DNA of 62,989 bases from Kitasatospora sp. MBT63 (GTDB taxonomy: Bacteria; Actinomycetota; Actinomycetes; Streptomycetales; Streptomycetaceae), in assembly GCF_000710465.2 (NCBI RefSeq), contig NZ_JAIZ01000052.1, forward strand, positions 1 to 62,989, written 5' to 3'. Below are positions 49,227 to 58,350 of the stretch, piece by piece. The notes beneath the pieces are model-generated. The model made no database searches. It saw only the letters and a program-made list of their open reading frames with translations, and was not told where the DNA came from. Made by a program: the position numbers and the translations under genes. Each line of letters starts with the position of its first letter. The first letter of the stretch is position 1.

Positions 49227-50780
49227 TCAGAGCGCGACCGGGTGGTCGGGGGTTTCGGCGGGCGGTGCGGCGGCCGAGGGTGTCCGGTCGGCCCGGTAGC
49301 CGGCCGTCGCGACGGCGGCCGCCAGCAGCACCAGCACGGCGACCAGCCGCAGCCCGAGGCCCATCCCCGCGGTGAACCGGTCGGCCGCCGTGCCGGGCCC
49401 GCCGGCCCGGGCGGCCAGCACCGTGCCGACCACGGCGACACCGAGTGCCGCGCCGGCCTCCCGCGCCGCGGTGTTCAGCCCGGCGCCCAACCCGGCCCGG
49501 CCGGGCGGGAGTTCGGACACCACCCCGTACGCCAGGGCGGGTGCGGACAGCCCCATGCCCGCGGAGAGCACCAGCAGGTGGACGGCGTAGAGCGGGTACG
49601 GGGTGCCGGCGTCGGCGGTGGAGACGCCGAGCAGTCCGAGCCCGATCAGCAGCAGTCCGCCGCCGATCAGCGGCCGCGGTCCGTACCGCGCCTGGATCCG
49701 GACCGCGACGCGGGGCGCCAGGGCCATGCCGACGGTGAGCGGCGCGATCGCCAGGCCGGTGAGCGCCGCCGAGTAGCCCTTGACGTACTGCAGGTACTGG
49801 GAGTTGACGTAGAAGAGCGCGAACAGGCCGAAGAAGCTCGCGGCGGAGCCGAGGGCCGCCGAGCGCAGCCGCCGGTTGCCGAACAGCCGCGGGTCGACCA
49901 GCGGGTGCCGGGCGCGCAGCGCGTACCCGGTGAAGGCGGCCAGCAGCAGCGCGCCGGCCGCGAAGGCGGTCAGCACCTGGGCCGAGGCCCAGCCGTGCGA
50001 GGGGCCCTCGATGATGCCGTACAGCACGGCGGCCAGGCCGCCGGTGAGCAGGGCGGAGCCGGTGGCGTCGGGTGTGGCCGGGTGCCGGGGGACGGCGGGG
50101 ACGGCGGTGGCGACGGCCGCCGCGAGCAGGGCGGCCAGCGGGAGCATCGCCCAGAACAGCGCCTGCCAGGGCAGGTACTGGGCGACCAGGCCGCCGCCCA
50201 GGTTGCCCGCCAGGCCGCCGAGGCCGAGGGCGAGGGTCCAGGAGGCGAGCGCCCGGGCCCGGTGGGCGGGGCCGGCCAGCTGGACCAGGATCGACATGGT
50301 GGCGGGCATGATGAGGGCCGCCCCGGCGCCGGAGACCGCGCGGCCGGCGATCAGGACGGCGGGCCCGTCGGCGAGCGCGCTGAGGGCCGCACCGGCCGCG
50401 AACAGTCCGAGGCCGGCCAGCAGCGCGCCGCGCCGCCCGTGGCGGTCGCCGAGCGCCCCGGCCGGGATGAGCAGTCCGGCGAAGACGATCACGTAGGCGT
50501 CGACCGCCCAGATCAGCTGGTCGGAGCTCAGGCCGAGCCCGGCGGCGGCGAGCTGCGGGACCATCAGGTTGATGGCGGCGACCATGCTCTGGGCGACCAG
50601 GACGCAGGCGCCGACGGCGAGCAGGACCGGCCGCCGCAGTCCCGGCGCTTCTTTTGGTCCGGGCGTACCGACTGGTCCGGGCGTAGGGACCGGTCCGGGC
50701 GTAAGGACCGGTTCGGGTGTGCGGGCAGGCGTCGGCAAGGCTCCCCCTGGAGCTGGCGTGGATGACGGGATGTCTGCCAC
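49227..50780 (-). CDS. MFS drug exporter (DHA2 family, 14 helices)
   Basis: A proton-driven multidrug exporter of ~517 aa. Motif A is G-D-R-H-G-R-R (near 90) and G-A-G-A-A-L-I-M-P is typical of DHA2. The ~35 residues before the first helix are a Pro/Thr/Gly repeat (T-P-G-P) encoded by an 18-bp DNA repeat. The start is uncertain: GTG 50780 is used, while ATG 50804 and TTG 50813 leave almost no promoter space to the divergent LysR gene. A LysR regulator transcribed the other way is the likely controller. Confidence 0.85.
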   Translation of the reverse strand: MADIPSSTPAPGGALPTPARTPEPVLTPGPVPTPGPVGTPGPKEAPGLRRPVLLAVGACVLVAQSMVAAINLMVPQLAAAGLGLSSDQLIWAVDAYVIVFAGLLIPAGALGDRHGRRGALLAGLGLFAAGAALSALADGPAVLIAGRAVSGAGAALIMPATMSILVQLAGPAHRARALASWTLALGLGGLAGNLGGGLVAQYLPWQALFWAMLPLAALLAAAVATAVPAVPRHPATPDATGSALLTGGLAAVLYGIIEGPSHGWASAQVLTAFAAGALLLAAFTGYALRARHPLVDPRLFGNRRLRSAALGSAASFFGLFALFYVNSQYLQYVKGYSAALTGLAIAPLTVGMALAPRVAVRIQARYGPRPLIGGGLLLIGLGLLGVSTADAGTPYPLYAVHLLVLSAGMGLSAPALAYGVVSELPPGRAGLGAGLNTAAREAGAALGVAVVGTVLAARAGGPGTAADRFTAGMGLGLRLVAVLVLLAAAVATAGYRADRTPSAAAPPAETPDHPVAL

Positions 50781-50835
50781 GGTAGGGCGGCTCGGTCCTG
50801 TCATCCAGTGCAAGTTTCACAAGAGAGGAATGCAC

Positions 50836-51744
50836 GTGACGCATTCCGGCCTGGACCTCAACCTGCTGGTCGCGCTCGACCTGCTGCTGGAGGAGGGCAG
50901 TGTGTCCGGCGCGGCCGCCCGGATGCACCTGTCCGAGCCCGCGATGAGCCGCACCCTGGGGCGGATCCGCAAGGCGCTGGGCGATCCGGTGCTGGTCCGC
51001 GCGGGCCGCGGACTGGTGCCGACCCCGCACGCGCTGGCCATCCGGGCCGAGGTACGGGCGGTGGTGGAGCGGGCCCAGGGGCTGTTCACGGCGGCCGGTC
51101 AGGTCGACCTGGCGACCCTCACCCGCACCTTCACCGTGCTGGCGCACGACGCGTTCGCCGCCGCCTTCGGCCCCGCGCTGTTCGCCCGGGCCGCGGCCGA
51201 GGCGCCCGGGGTACGGCTGCGGTTCCTCGCCGAGAGCCACCGGGACGGCCCGGCCCTGCGGGAGGGGGTGGCGGACCTGGAGGCGGGGGTGATCGACACC
51301 ACTTCGCCCGAGGTCCGGGTCGAGCACGTCTTCGACGACCGGATGCTGGCGGTGGTCCGCCCCGGCCACCCGCTGCTGTCCGGCGGACCGGTCACCGCCG
51401 GGCGGTTCGCCGCCGCGCACCATCTGAGCGTCTCGCGGCGCGGGCGCCTGCACGGGCCGGTCGACACCGCGCTGGCCGGGCTCGGCCTGGCCAGGACGGT
51501 GGTGGGCAGCGCGCCCACCTTCCCGGCCGCGCTGTTCACGGTGCGCGGCAGCGACCTGGTGGGCCTGGTGGCCGCCCGGGCCCGCGGCCTGGCCGACGCG
51601 CTGGGCCTGGTCACCTTCGAGATCCCGCTCGACCTGCCGGTGATGCCGTTCGGCCTGGCCTGGCACCCGCGCCACCAGGCCGACCCGGCGCACGCCTGGC
51701 TGCGCGGCTGCGTCCGCGAGCTGATGACGTCCGGCCCGTCCTGA
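50836..51744 (+). CDS. LysR-family regulator
   Basis: A 302-aa regulator. The winged helix is at residues ~8-65 (A-L-D-L-L-L-E-E-G-S-V-S-G-A-A-A-R-M-H-L-S-E-P-A-M-S-R-T-L), the effector domain beyond ~90. GTG 50836 is preferred because GAGAGGA lies 8 nt upstream; the ATG at 50830 is too close. It is divergent from the MFS gene; LysR proteins usually control the divergent neighbour. Confidence 0.93.
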   Translation: MTHSGLDLNLLVALDLLLEEGSVSGAAARMHLSEPAMSRTLGRIRKALGDPVLVRAGRGLVPTPHALAIRAEVRAVVERAQGLFTAAGQVDLATLTRTFTVLAHDAFAAAFGPALFARAAAEAPGVRLRFLAESHRDGPALREGVADLEAGVIDTTSPEVRVEHVFDDRMLAVVRPGHPLLSGGPVTAGRFAAAHHLSVSRRGRLHGPVDTALAGLGLARTVVGSAPTFPAALFTVRGSDLVGLVAARARGLADALGLVTFEIPLDLPVMPFGLAWHPRHQADPAHAWLRGCVRELMTSGPS

Positions 51745-51837
51745 GAGCCCCCGGGCGCGGGCGCGCGTGTTGTGCGCCGGGCCCGGCGGGCCGAGCTGCA
51801 AGCATGTGAGTCCCGACCTGATCGGAGCCGTCCCGCC

Positions 51838-52434
51838 ATGGCCGTGAAACTTCGACTCGCCCAGCAGCCCGAGGCCGACGAACTGCTCGGCCGCAGTCCG
51901 CTCGCCGCGCTGGTCGGCATGCTGCTGGACCAGCAGGTCCCGATGGAGCACGCCTTCACCGGCCCCCGGACGCTGGCCGACCGGCTGGGCGCCGACGACC
52001 TGGACGCGCACCGGATCGCCGCCGCCGACCCGGAGGAGTTCGCGGCGCTGTTCGCCGAGAAGCCGGCCGTGCACCGCTACCCGGGGTCGATGGCCAAGCG
52101 GGTGCAGCAGCTGTGCGCGTACCTGGTGGAGCACTACGACGGCGACGCGGAGGCGGTCTGGCGGGACGCGCCGGACGGCAGGGAGCTGCTGGCCAGGCTC
52201 ACCGCGCTGCCGGGGTTCGGCAAGCAGAAGTCGCAGATCTTCCTCGCCCTGCTGGGCAAGCAGTTCGGGGTCCGCCCGCAGGGCTGGCGGCAGGCCGCCG
52301 GGCCGTACGGCGAAGAGGGCAGTTTCCGCTCGGTCGCGGACATCACCGGCCCGGAGTCGCTGACCAAGGTGCGGGCCTACAAGCAGGAGGCGAAGCGGGC
52401 CGCCAAGGCCGCCGCGGTCACGGACAAGGGCTGA
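51838..52434 (+). CDS. HhH-GPD-type protein (TIGR03252 family)
   Basis: A 198-aa protein related to base-excision DNA glycosylases. The helix-hairpin-helix is L-P-G-F-G-K-Q-K (near 125). The catalytic Asp of active HhH-GPD glycosylases, normally ~18 residues later in a V-D-T-H-V-like motif, is not there (the sequence is F-G-V-R-P-Q-G-W). This is the hallmark of the uncharacterised actinobacterial TIGR03252 group. ATG at 51838. Its 3' end overlaps the convergent KTSC gene by 17 bp. Confidence 0.88.
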   Translation: MAVKLRLAQQPEADELLGRSPLAALVGMLLDQQVPMEHAFTGPRTLADRLGADDLDAHRIAAADPEEFAALFAEKPAVHRYPGSMAKRVQQLCAYLVEHYDGDAEAVWRDAPDGRELLARLTALPGFGKQKSQIFLALLGKQFGVRPQGWRQAAGPYGEEGSFRSVADITGPESLTKVRAYKQEAKRAAKAAAVTDKG

Positions 52435-52639
52435 CCCGGCGGTAGCCGTAGCGCGGTTTGATCCGCAGGTTGAGGTACCTGCCGTGGCTCTCGGCGGCCA
52501 GCAGCGCGGCGTACTCCTCGGGCGGGACCGCGAGGTAGCGGTAGACCGCTCCGGCGAGGGTCTCGACCTCCAGCTCCCGCACGGCCGCGTCGTACCCGGC
52601 GGAGCTGATCCAGGACGACTCCAGCGGCACCCGCTCCAT
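52418..52639 (-). CDS. KTSC-domain protein
   Basis: A 73-aa protein: S-S-W-I-S-S-A-G-Y-D-A-A-V-R-E-L-E-V-E near the start and Y-R-Y-L-A-V-P-P-E-E-Y are the KTSC pattern. KTSC domains are linked to nucleic-acid metabolism, with no clear activity. ATG at 52639. Confidence 0.85.
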   Translation of the reverse strand: MERVPLESSWISSAGYDAAVRELEVETLAGAVYRYLAVPPEEYAALLAAESHGRYLNLRIKPRYGYRRVSPCP

Positions 52640-52730
52640 GCGCCCACCCTGACCGGCCCGCCGCCCGGCCGCCACCGCGGACCGGAAAACGGGGCGACAG
52701 CCACCCCGGACGGTGGCTAGCGTGCGAACC

Positions 52731-53225
52731 ATGCACGCACTGTCCGAGACCGAGATCCGCGACTCCTTCGTCAACTGTTCCAAGGGCGAGGCCCGCCGCC
52801 TCAACCTGCCCCGCCAGCTGGCCGAAGTCCCGTGGGCCGACCTCGACTTCCTCGGCTGGCGGGACCCGGGCGCGCCCGACCGCGGGTACCTGGTGGCCGA
52901 ACGCGACGGCGGCCCGGTCGGGCTGACCCTGCGGGTGCCCTCGGTCCGCCGTTCGCTGACCCGGACCAACATCTGCAACCTGTGCATCAGCACGCACGCC
53001 GGCTCCGGCGTCGCCCTGCTCACCGCCCGGCGCGCGGGCGCGGCCGGCCGCGAGGGCAACACGGTCGGCACCTACCTCTGCGCCGACCTGGCCTGCTCGC
53101 TGTACGTCCGCGGGAAGAAGAAGTCCGCGCTGGTCAGCCGCCCCGAGGAGTCGCTGACCCTGGACGAGCAGATCGCCCGCACGGTCGCCAACCTGGACGC
53201 CTTCCTGACCCAGGTGCTGGCCTGA
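52731..53225 (+). CDS. FBP-domain (FusB-like) zinc protein
   Basis: A 164-aa protein. C-N-L-C (near 84) and L-C-A-D-L-A-C-S near 120 form a four-cysteine zinc site, as in the C-terminal domain of the EF-G-binding FusB/FBP family. It may bind EF-G and help ribosome release under stress or fusidic acid, but this member is untested. ATG at 52731. Confidence 0.85.
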   Translation: MHALSETEIRDSFVNCSKGEARRLNLPRQLAEVPWADLDFLGWRDPGAPDRGYLVAERDGGPVGLTLRVPSVRRSLTRTNICNLCISTHAGSGVALLTARRAGAAGREGNTVGTYLCADLACSLYVRGKKKSALVSRPEESLTLDEQIARTVANLDAFLTQVLA

Positions 53226-53261
53226 GCGGGCGGGTCCCGGCCGCGGCCGGGACCCGCCCGC
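53226..53261. terminator. Bidirectional terminator
   Basis: GCGGGCGGGTCCCGGCC / GGCCGGGACCCGCCCGC, a 17-bp perfect stem with a 2-base centre between convergent genes. Confidence 0.88.
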
Positions 53262-53267
53262 CGGGGC

Positions 53268-53789
53268 TCAGCCCGCCTGGTACTCGACGGTGAGCAGCGC
53301 CCGGCCGACCGCGTGGAACGCCAGGTTGAAGCCGACGGCAGCGGCCGGCGTGTCCGGCTTCAGGTCCAGGGTGGGGACGTCCAGCGCGTGCACCGCGAAG
53401 ACGTAGCGGTGGGCCGGTCCGGGCGGCGGCGCGGCGCCGTCGTACTGGTGGCCGGGGAAGTCGTTGCGGACGTGGAACGAGGCGCCGCCCGGCAGGTCGC
53501 CGTCGGAGGAGCCGGCGCCGCGGGCGAGTTCGGTGGTGTCGGCGGGCAGGTTGACCGCCAGCCAGTGCCACCAGCCGCTGCCGGTGGGCGCGTCCGGGTC
53601 GAAGCAGGTGACCGCGAAGCCCCGGGTCCCCTCCGGGAAGCCGGACCAGCTCAGCTGCGGCGAGAGGTTCCCGCCGCCGTGCACATGGGCGTCGGGCATG
53701 GTGGCGCCGTCCACCAGGTCGGTGCTGGTCAGCTCGAAGGACGGCACCTTCGGCAGGAAGTCGTACGGAAGCGGCGGACGGACCGTCAT
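53268..53789 (-). CDS. YbhB/YbcL-type Raf-kinase-inhibitor-like protein
   Basis: A 173-aa PEBP-fold protein: G-G-N-L-S-P-Q-L-S-W (near 40), D-P-D-A-P-T-G-S-G-W-W-H-W (near 64) and Y-V-F-A-V-H-A-L-D (near 128) are the ligand-site blocks. ATG at 53789. Bacterial function unclear. Confidence 0.93.
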   Translation of the reverse strand: MTVRPPLPYDFLPKVPSFELTSTDLVDGATMPDAHVHGGGNLSPQLSWSGFPEGTRGFAVTCFDPDAPTGSGWWHWLAVNLPADTTELARGAGSSDGDLPGGASFHVRNDFPGHQYDGAAPPPGPAHRYVFAVHALDVPTLDLKPDTPAAAVGFNLAFHAVGRALLTVEYQAG

Positions 53790-53855
53790 GGGGCGTCCCT
53801 CTCCTGGGCGTCGGGTCGGTTGCTTGCCGGGGCAGTCTATGGATCCGGCGGCGGC

Positions 53856-54707
53856 TCAGGACCCGAACCGCTCCAGGACCTCGCGGCCGAGTCGGCTGTC
53901 CGCGCGGCCGAGGTCCAGCGGCAGGTCGAAGTGGTTGCGCCCGGCCGCCGTGAAGGCGTGCACCGGCACCCCGGCGGCCCGTACCGAGGCGGTGAACTCC
54001 TCGTGCTGGCGGCCGAATTCGGCGGTCTCGTGCTCGCCGACCGCGATCAGCAGCGGCGGCAGCCCGGCCTGCGGGAGGTGCAGCGGGCTGTTGCGGCGGG
54101 CCGCTGCGGCGTCCAGGCCGAGCGCCTCGTTGACGTAGCTGAGCGAGATCGGCTCCAGGTCGTAGACCCCGCTGAGCAGCACCGCGCCCGCCACCCGGCG
54201 GCCGTCCGGGGCGGGCTCGGGGTCGAGCAGCGCCATCGCGGCCAGGTGCGCACCGGCCGAGCTGCCGCTGAGGTACACCCGCTGCGGGTCCACCCCGAGC
54301 TGTTCGGCGTCCGTCAGCAGCCGGCGCACCGCCCGCCGGACCTGCGCCACGATCGCGTCCAGCGGCCACTTCGGCGCCAGCCCGTAGCCGATCGCGGCGA
54401 ACGCGGTGCCCCGGGCGGTGAAGTCCGGCGCGGCGAACACCGAGTCGGCCTTGTCCAGCTCCTGCCAGTAACCGCCGTGCACGAAGACGTGCAGCGGGGC
54501 GGCGGGCCCGGCGGCGGGGAAGAAGTCCAGCACCTCGGGCGCCTGGGTGCCGTACCGCAGTTCCCGGTGGCCGGGGAGCGCGGCGTAGGCGGCGGCGCTG
54601 CCCTCGGTGTACGCGGCCAGCTCGGCGCCGAGGTCGGCCACGCAGCTGCTGGGCGAGTACTCGCGGTCCAGCTCGACCTGGTCGAACTGCCGGTAGACGG
54701 GTGACAT
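53856..54707 (-). CDS. Alpha/beta hydrolase, probable kynurenine formamidase type
   Basis: A 283-aa hydrolase. H-G-G-Y-W (near 90) is the oxyanion motif of arylformamidases. The nucleophile lies in S-G-S-S-A-G-A-H (near 155), Asp and His later (G-R-N-H-F-D near 260). Kynurenine formamidase removes formate from N-formylkynurenine in tryptophan degradation; the motif supports this but other HSL-type esterases share it. No other kyn genes are adjacent. ATG at 54707. Confidence 0.82.
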   Translation of the reverse strand: MSPVYRQFDQVELDREYSPSSCVADLGAELAAYTEGSAAAYAALPGHRELRYGTQAPEVLDFFPAAGPAAPLHVFVHGGYWQELDKADSVFAAPDFTARGTAFAAIGYGLAPKWPLDAIVAQVRRAVRRLLTDAEQLGVDPQRVYLSGSSAGAHLAAMALLDPEPAPDGRRVAGAVLLSGVYDLEPISLSYVNEALGLDAAAARRNSPLHLPQAGLPPLLIAVGEHETAEFGRQHEEFTASVRAAGVPVHAFTAAGRNHFDLPLDLGRADSRLGREVLERFGS

Positions 54708-54797
54708 CGGCGCTCCCCTGCCATCAGGTATAGACCAATAACGGACGCCCCGGATAGCGTGGGCATCCCGCGTACCGCCCTGCTCCGGAGCCGCCCC

Positions 54798-55961
54798 ATG
54801 GAGTCGTCCGTCCTCGCCTTCGCCACCGATCTGCTGGACGAGGGGCCCGACGCCTTCTTCGGCAACCTTACCGACCGGGCCGGCGTCGGCGGGGTGACCC
54901 TGGCCTCCGTCTACCACGAAGCCCGGGACGTCTTCCCGCACAACCCGCGCCGCGTCGTCCAGTACCTGGAACCGGGCGCCGCCTACTTCCGGCCCGACCC
55001 GGCCCGCTGGGCCGGCCGGCGGCTCGCCCCCGTCGCCTCCACCGCGATCGGCGAACGCGACCCCTTCGCCGAGGCCGCCGAGCAGGCGCACCGCCGCGGC
55101 CTGAAGCTGCACGCCTGGACGGTCTTCTGCCACAACGACCGGCTCGGCTTCCAGCACCCGGACTGCTCCCCCGCCAACGCCTTCGGCGACCGCGCCCGCA
55201 CCGAGCTGTGCCCCGCCAACCCGGAGGTCCGCGAGTACGCCACCACCCTGGTCGGCGAGCTCGCCCGGTACGGCGTGGACGCGATCCGCGCCGAGTCGCT
55301 GCACTTCCACGGCCTGCGCCACGGCTACCACCACGAGCGCTACTTCGAGGACCTCGGCCCGGCCGCCGAGGCCCTGCTCGGCATCTGCTTCTGCGACCAC
55401 TGCCGGGCCGCCGCGACCGCCGCGGACGTCCCCGCCGAGAAGGTCCGCCGGGCCGTCGGGGACGAGATCCGCGCCCGCCTCACCGACGAGCGCAGGGCAG
55501 CCGAACCGGCCGCCCTCGACGCCCTCGCCGACGGCACGGTCGCCGCCTACCTGGACGCCGCCACCCTCACCGTCACCTCGCTCGCGGCCGAGGTCGCCGA
55601 GGCCGCCGCGCAGCACGGCATGCGGCTCACCTTCATGGACGGCGCCGGGCCCGGCAAGGGCTGGCTCTCCGGCATCGACCTCCCGGCGCTCGCCGCGGCC
55701 ACGCACCAGATCGAGACGCTCGGCTACGCGCGCACCCCCGAGGAGGTCCGGGAGAAGGTCGCCGCCTTCGCCCTGCACGGGGTGCGCCCCGAGGAGATGG
55801 CCGTCATCCTGCGGCCGATGGCCTCCGACTGCGACGGACCCGCCAACCTGGCGGCGAAGATCGACATGCTGCGCGCTTTCGGCGTCCCCGAGGTCGAGTT
55901 CTACCACTACGGCCTGATGCGGCTGTCCTCCCTGGACCGGATCGGCGAGGCCCTGCGCTGA
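54798..55961 (+). CDS. Uncharacterised TIM-barrel-like protein
   Basis: A 387-aa protein. It resembles GHL-type putative glycoside hydrolase barrels: L-K-L-H-A-W-T-V-F (near 115), G-V-D-A-I-R-A-E-S-L-H-F near 165, C-F-C-D-H-C (near 205, possible metal site), and a late I-E-T-L-G-Y. I cannot name a reaction. ATG 54798 is chosen over GTG 54759 because CGGAG lies 8 nt upstream. Confidence 0.75.
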   Translation: MESSVLAFATDLLDEGPDAFFGNLTDRAGVGGVTLASVYHEARDVFPHNPRRVVQYLEPGAAYFRPDPARWAGRRLAPVASTAIGERDPFAEAAEQAHRRGLKLHAWTVFCHNDRLGFQHPDCSPANAFGDRARTELCPANPEVREYATTLVGELARYGVDAIRAESLHFHGLRHGYHHERYFEDLGPAAEALLGICFCDHCRAAATAADVPAEKVRRAVGDEIRARLTDERRAAEPAALDALADGTVAAYLDAATLTVTSLAAEVAEAAAQHGMRLTFMDGAGPGKGWLSGIDLPALAAATHQIETLGYARTPEEVREKVAAFALHGVRPEEMAVILRPMASDCDGPANLAAKIDMLRAFGVPEVEFYHYGLMRLSSLDRIGEALR

Positions 55962-55991
55962 CCGGCCCGCCGGCCACCGCCGGCGCCGCCG

Positions 55992-57653
55992 CTACCGCCG
56001 GCGCCGCGAGGTCCCGAACAGGCTGCGGCTGATCTCGCGGCCGAGCTGGGTGCCGGCCGAGCGGGCGAAGGACTTCACGGCCGGGTTGCTCAGCAGACTT
56101 CCGAGCAGCCCGCCCTGCTCCTGCGGCGGCCGCTCCGCGCGCCCCTCCCCCTTCTCGCGCCCCTCCTCCTTCTCGCGCTGCGGCGCCGCCTCGGGCCCGG
56201 GCTCCGCCGGGGCGGGCGCGGCGGCCTGCTGGGCGCGCGCCGCCAGCCGCTCGTACGCCGACTCCCGGTCGATCGCGTCCCGGTAACGGGCCGCCAGCGG
56301 CGAGGCGTCCACCGCCGCCGCCAGCCGCTCCGGCGGCACCGGCCCCATCAGCGACTGCGGCGCCCGCAGCCGGGTCGCCGCGACCGGCGTCGGCGCGCCC
56401 TTCTCGGAGAGCACCGTCACCACGGCCTCGCCGGTGCCCAGCTGGGTGAGCACCTCGGCCAGGTCGTAACCGGAGCGGGGGAAGGTCGAGACGGTGGCCT
56501 TCAGCGCCTTGGCGTCGTCCGGGGTGAAGGCCCGCAGCGCGTGCTGCACCCGGTTGCCGAGCTGGGCCAGCACGTCGCCCGGCACGTCCTTGGGGGTCTG
56601 GGTCACGAAGAAGATCCCCACCCCCTTCGACCGGATCAGCCGGACCGTCTGGGTGATCGCCTCCAGGAACGCCTTCGAGGCGCCCTTGAACAGCAGGTGC
56701 GCCTCGTCGAAGAAGAACACCAGCTTCGGCCGGTCCAGGTCGCCGACCTCGGGGAGCTCCTGGTACAGGTCGGCGAGCAGCCACATCAGGAAGGTGGAGA
56801 ACAGCCGCGGCCGGTCCTGCACCGCCGGCAGCTCCAGCACCGACACCACGCCGCGCCCGTCGGCGGTGCGCAGCAGCTCCGCCGTGTCGAACTCCGGCTC
56901 GCCGAAGAAGGTCCCGGCGCCCTCGTTCTCCAGCACGGTCAGGGCCCGCAGGATGACCCCGGCGGTCGCCGCCGACAGGCCGCCGATCCCCTTCAGCTCC
57001 GCCTTGCCCTCGGGCGAGGTGAGGAAGGTGATCACCGCCGTCAGGTCCTTGAGGTCGTAGAGCTCCAGCCCGTGGCGGTCCGCGTAGTGGAAGACCAGGC
57101 CGAGCGAGGACTCCTGGGTCTCGTTCAGCTCCAGCACCTTGGCCAGCAGCAGCGGCCCGAAGCTGGTCACCGTCGCGCGCAGCGGGATGCCGGCGCCCTG
57201 CCCGCCGAGGGCGTAGAACTCGGCGGGGCAGCCCTGCGGGGTCCAGCTCTGGCCGACCTCGCGGGCCCGCTCGGTGACCCGGTCGCCCGGCGTGCCGGGC
57301 GCCGAGATCCCGGAGACGTCCCCTTTGACGTCGGCCAGGAAGACCGGCACGCCCTGGGCCGAGAGCTGCTCGGCGATCAGCTGCAGGGTCTTGGTCTTGC
57401 CGGTGCCGGTCGCGCCGGCCACCAGGCCATGGCGGTTCAGCACCCCGAGCGGGATCCGCACCTGCGCCTGCGGGTAGGCGTCGGGGCCCAGGAGCACGGC
57501 GCCGAGTTCGAGCGCCGGGCCGGTGAAGGCGTAGCCGGCGGCGATCTCCCGGACGGCCTCGGGGAGGGCGGCCGCCGCGCCGGGGCCGGCGTCGGGGGTG
57601 GCATCGGCGGCGTCGTCGGGGGCTGCGTCGGGCGAAGGCCGGTCGGCGGTCAT
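55992..57653 (-). CDS. HerA-like ATPase (DUF853)
   Basis: A 553-aa protein. Walker A G-A-T-G-T-G-K-T-K-T (near 72), Walker B F-F-F-D-E-A-H (near 305), sensor F-V-T-Q-T-P near 335: the FtsK/HerA-type ATPase of the DUF853 family, thought to translocate DNA. A Glu/Pro-rich linker (~480-520) and a basic C-terminal tail (S-R-R-R-R) follow. ATG at 57653 follows GGGAG. Client unknown. Confidence 0.9.
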   Translation of the reverse strand: MTADRPSPDAAPDDAADATPDAGPGAAAALPEAVREIAAGYAFTGPALELGAVLLGPDAYPQAQVRIPLGVLNRHGLVAGATGTGKTKTLQLIAEQLSAQGVPVFLADVKGDVSGISAPGTPGDRVTERAREVGQSWTPQGCPAEFYALGGQGAGIPLRATVTSFGPLLLAKVLELNETQESSLGLVFHYADRHGLELYDLKDLTAVITFLTSPEGKAELKGIGGLSAATAGVILRALTVLENEGAGTFFGEPEFDTAELLRTADGRGVVSVLELPAVQDRPRLFSTFLMWLLADLYQELPEVGDLDRPKLVFFFDEAHLLFKGASKAFLEAITQTVRLIRSKGVGIFFVTQTPKDVPGDVLAQLGNRVQHALRAFTPDDAKALKATVSTFPRSGYDLAEVLTQLGTGEAVVTVLSEKGAPTPVAATRLRAPQSLMGPVPPERLAAAVDASPLAARYRDAIDRESAYERLAARAQQAAAPAPAEPGPEAAPQREKEEGREKGEGRAERPPQEQGGLLGSLLSNPAVKSFARSAGTQLGREISRSLFGTSRRRR

Positions 57654-57810
57654 GGGGCTGGCTCCCAACGCGGGCGAGGTGTCGTGAGACACCATGAGGT
57701 GTCACAAGACGGGAATTTACGACATCCACCATCAAAACCCCGGAGTCTTGGGCCCGCAGGTCAGGTCACGCCTGCTGCGCCCGCGGCGCCCCGGACGGTA
57801 GGCTTTCCGT

Positions 57811-58107
57811 GTGATCTTCAAGCGCATCGGCAACGGACGGCCGTACCCGGATCACGGCCGGACCAGCACCCGTCAGTGGGCGGACGTCGCACCTCGTCCG
57901 GTGCGGCTGGACCAGCTGGTGACCACCAAGGGCCAGCTCGACCTGGAAACACTCCTGGCCGAGGATTCGACGTTCTACGGGGACCTCTTCGCCCACGTGG
58001 TGAAGTGGCGTGGCGACCTGTACCTGGAGGACGGCCTGCACCGGGCCGTCCGGGCCGCCCTGCAGCAGCGTCAGGTCCTGCACGCCCGCGTGCTGGAGAT
58101 GGACTGA
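57811..58107 (+). CDS. Conserved small protein, VapB-antitoxin-like annotation group
   Basis: A 98-aa protein: M-I-F-K-R-I-G-N-G-R-P-Y-P-D-H-G at the start and L-Y-L-E-D-G-L-H-R-A-V-R-A-A-L near residue 72. It is almost invariant across Streptomyces as I know the group. Databases often call it a VapB-type antitoxin, but no PIN toxin gene is next to it here. GTG at 57811. The role is open. Confidence 0.82.
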   Translation: MIFKRIGNGRPYPDHGRTSTRQWADVAPRPVRLDQLVTTKGQLDLETLLAEDSTFYGDLFAHVVKWRGDLYLEDGLHRAVRAALQQRQVLHARVLEMD

Positions 58108-58350
58108 ACCACCCCCGCCGTTCCTAAACCTGCCGGAACCAGGGTCACCCGTCAGAGGCGGCCCGTTCCGGCTCCGGTACATCCTTTCGAGTGCCGCCGT
58201 ACTCCAGATGATGATCAATTAGTACATATGCGACCGGTCGGGCACTAGTCTGCTGCCAACGGCCGCGCACCAGTCGGCGACCCCGCCGCACCCCAACCGG
58301 ACGGCCGCCCCGTCACCGAACCCCGCCCCGGCACGAGGGGGAGACAGACC
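58108..58350. other. Promoter region of the LytR-C gene
   Basis: Unusually AT-rich for the window around 58207-58233 (ATGATGATCAATTAGTACATATG). This stretch probably holds the promoter. No repeats of note. Confidence 0.45.
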
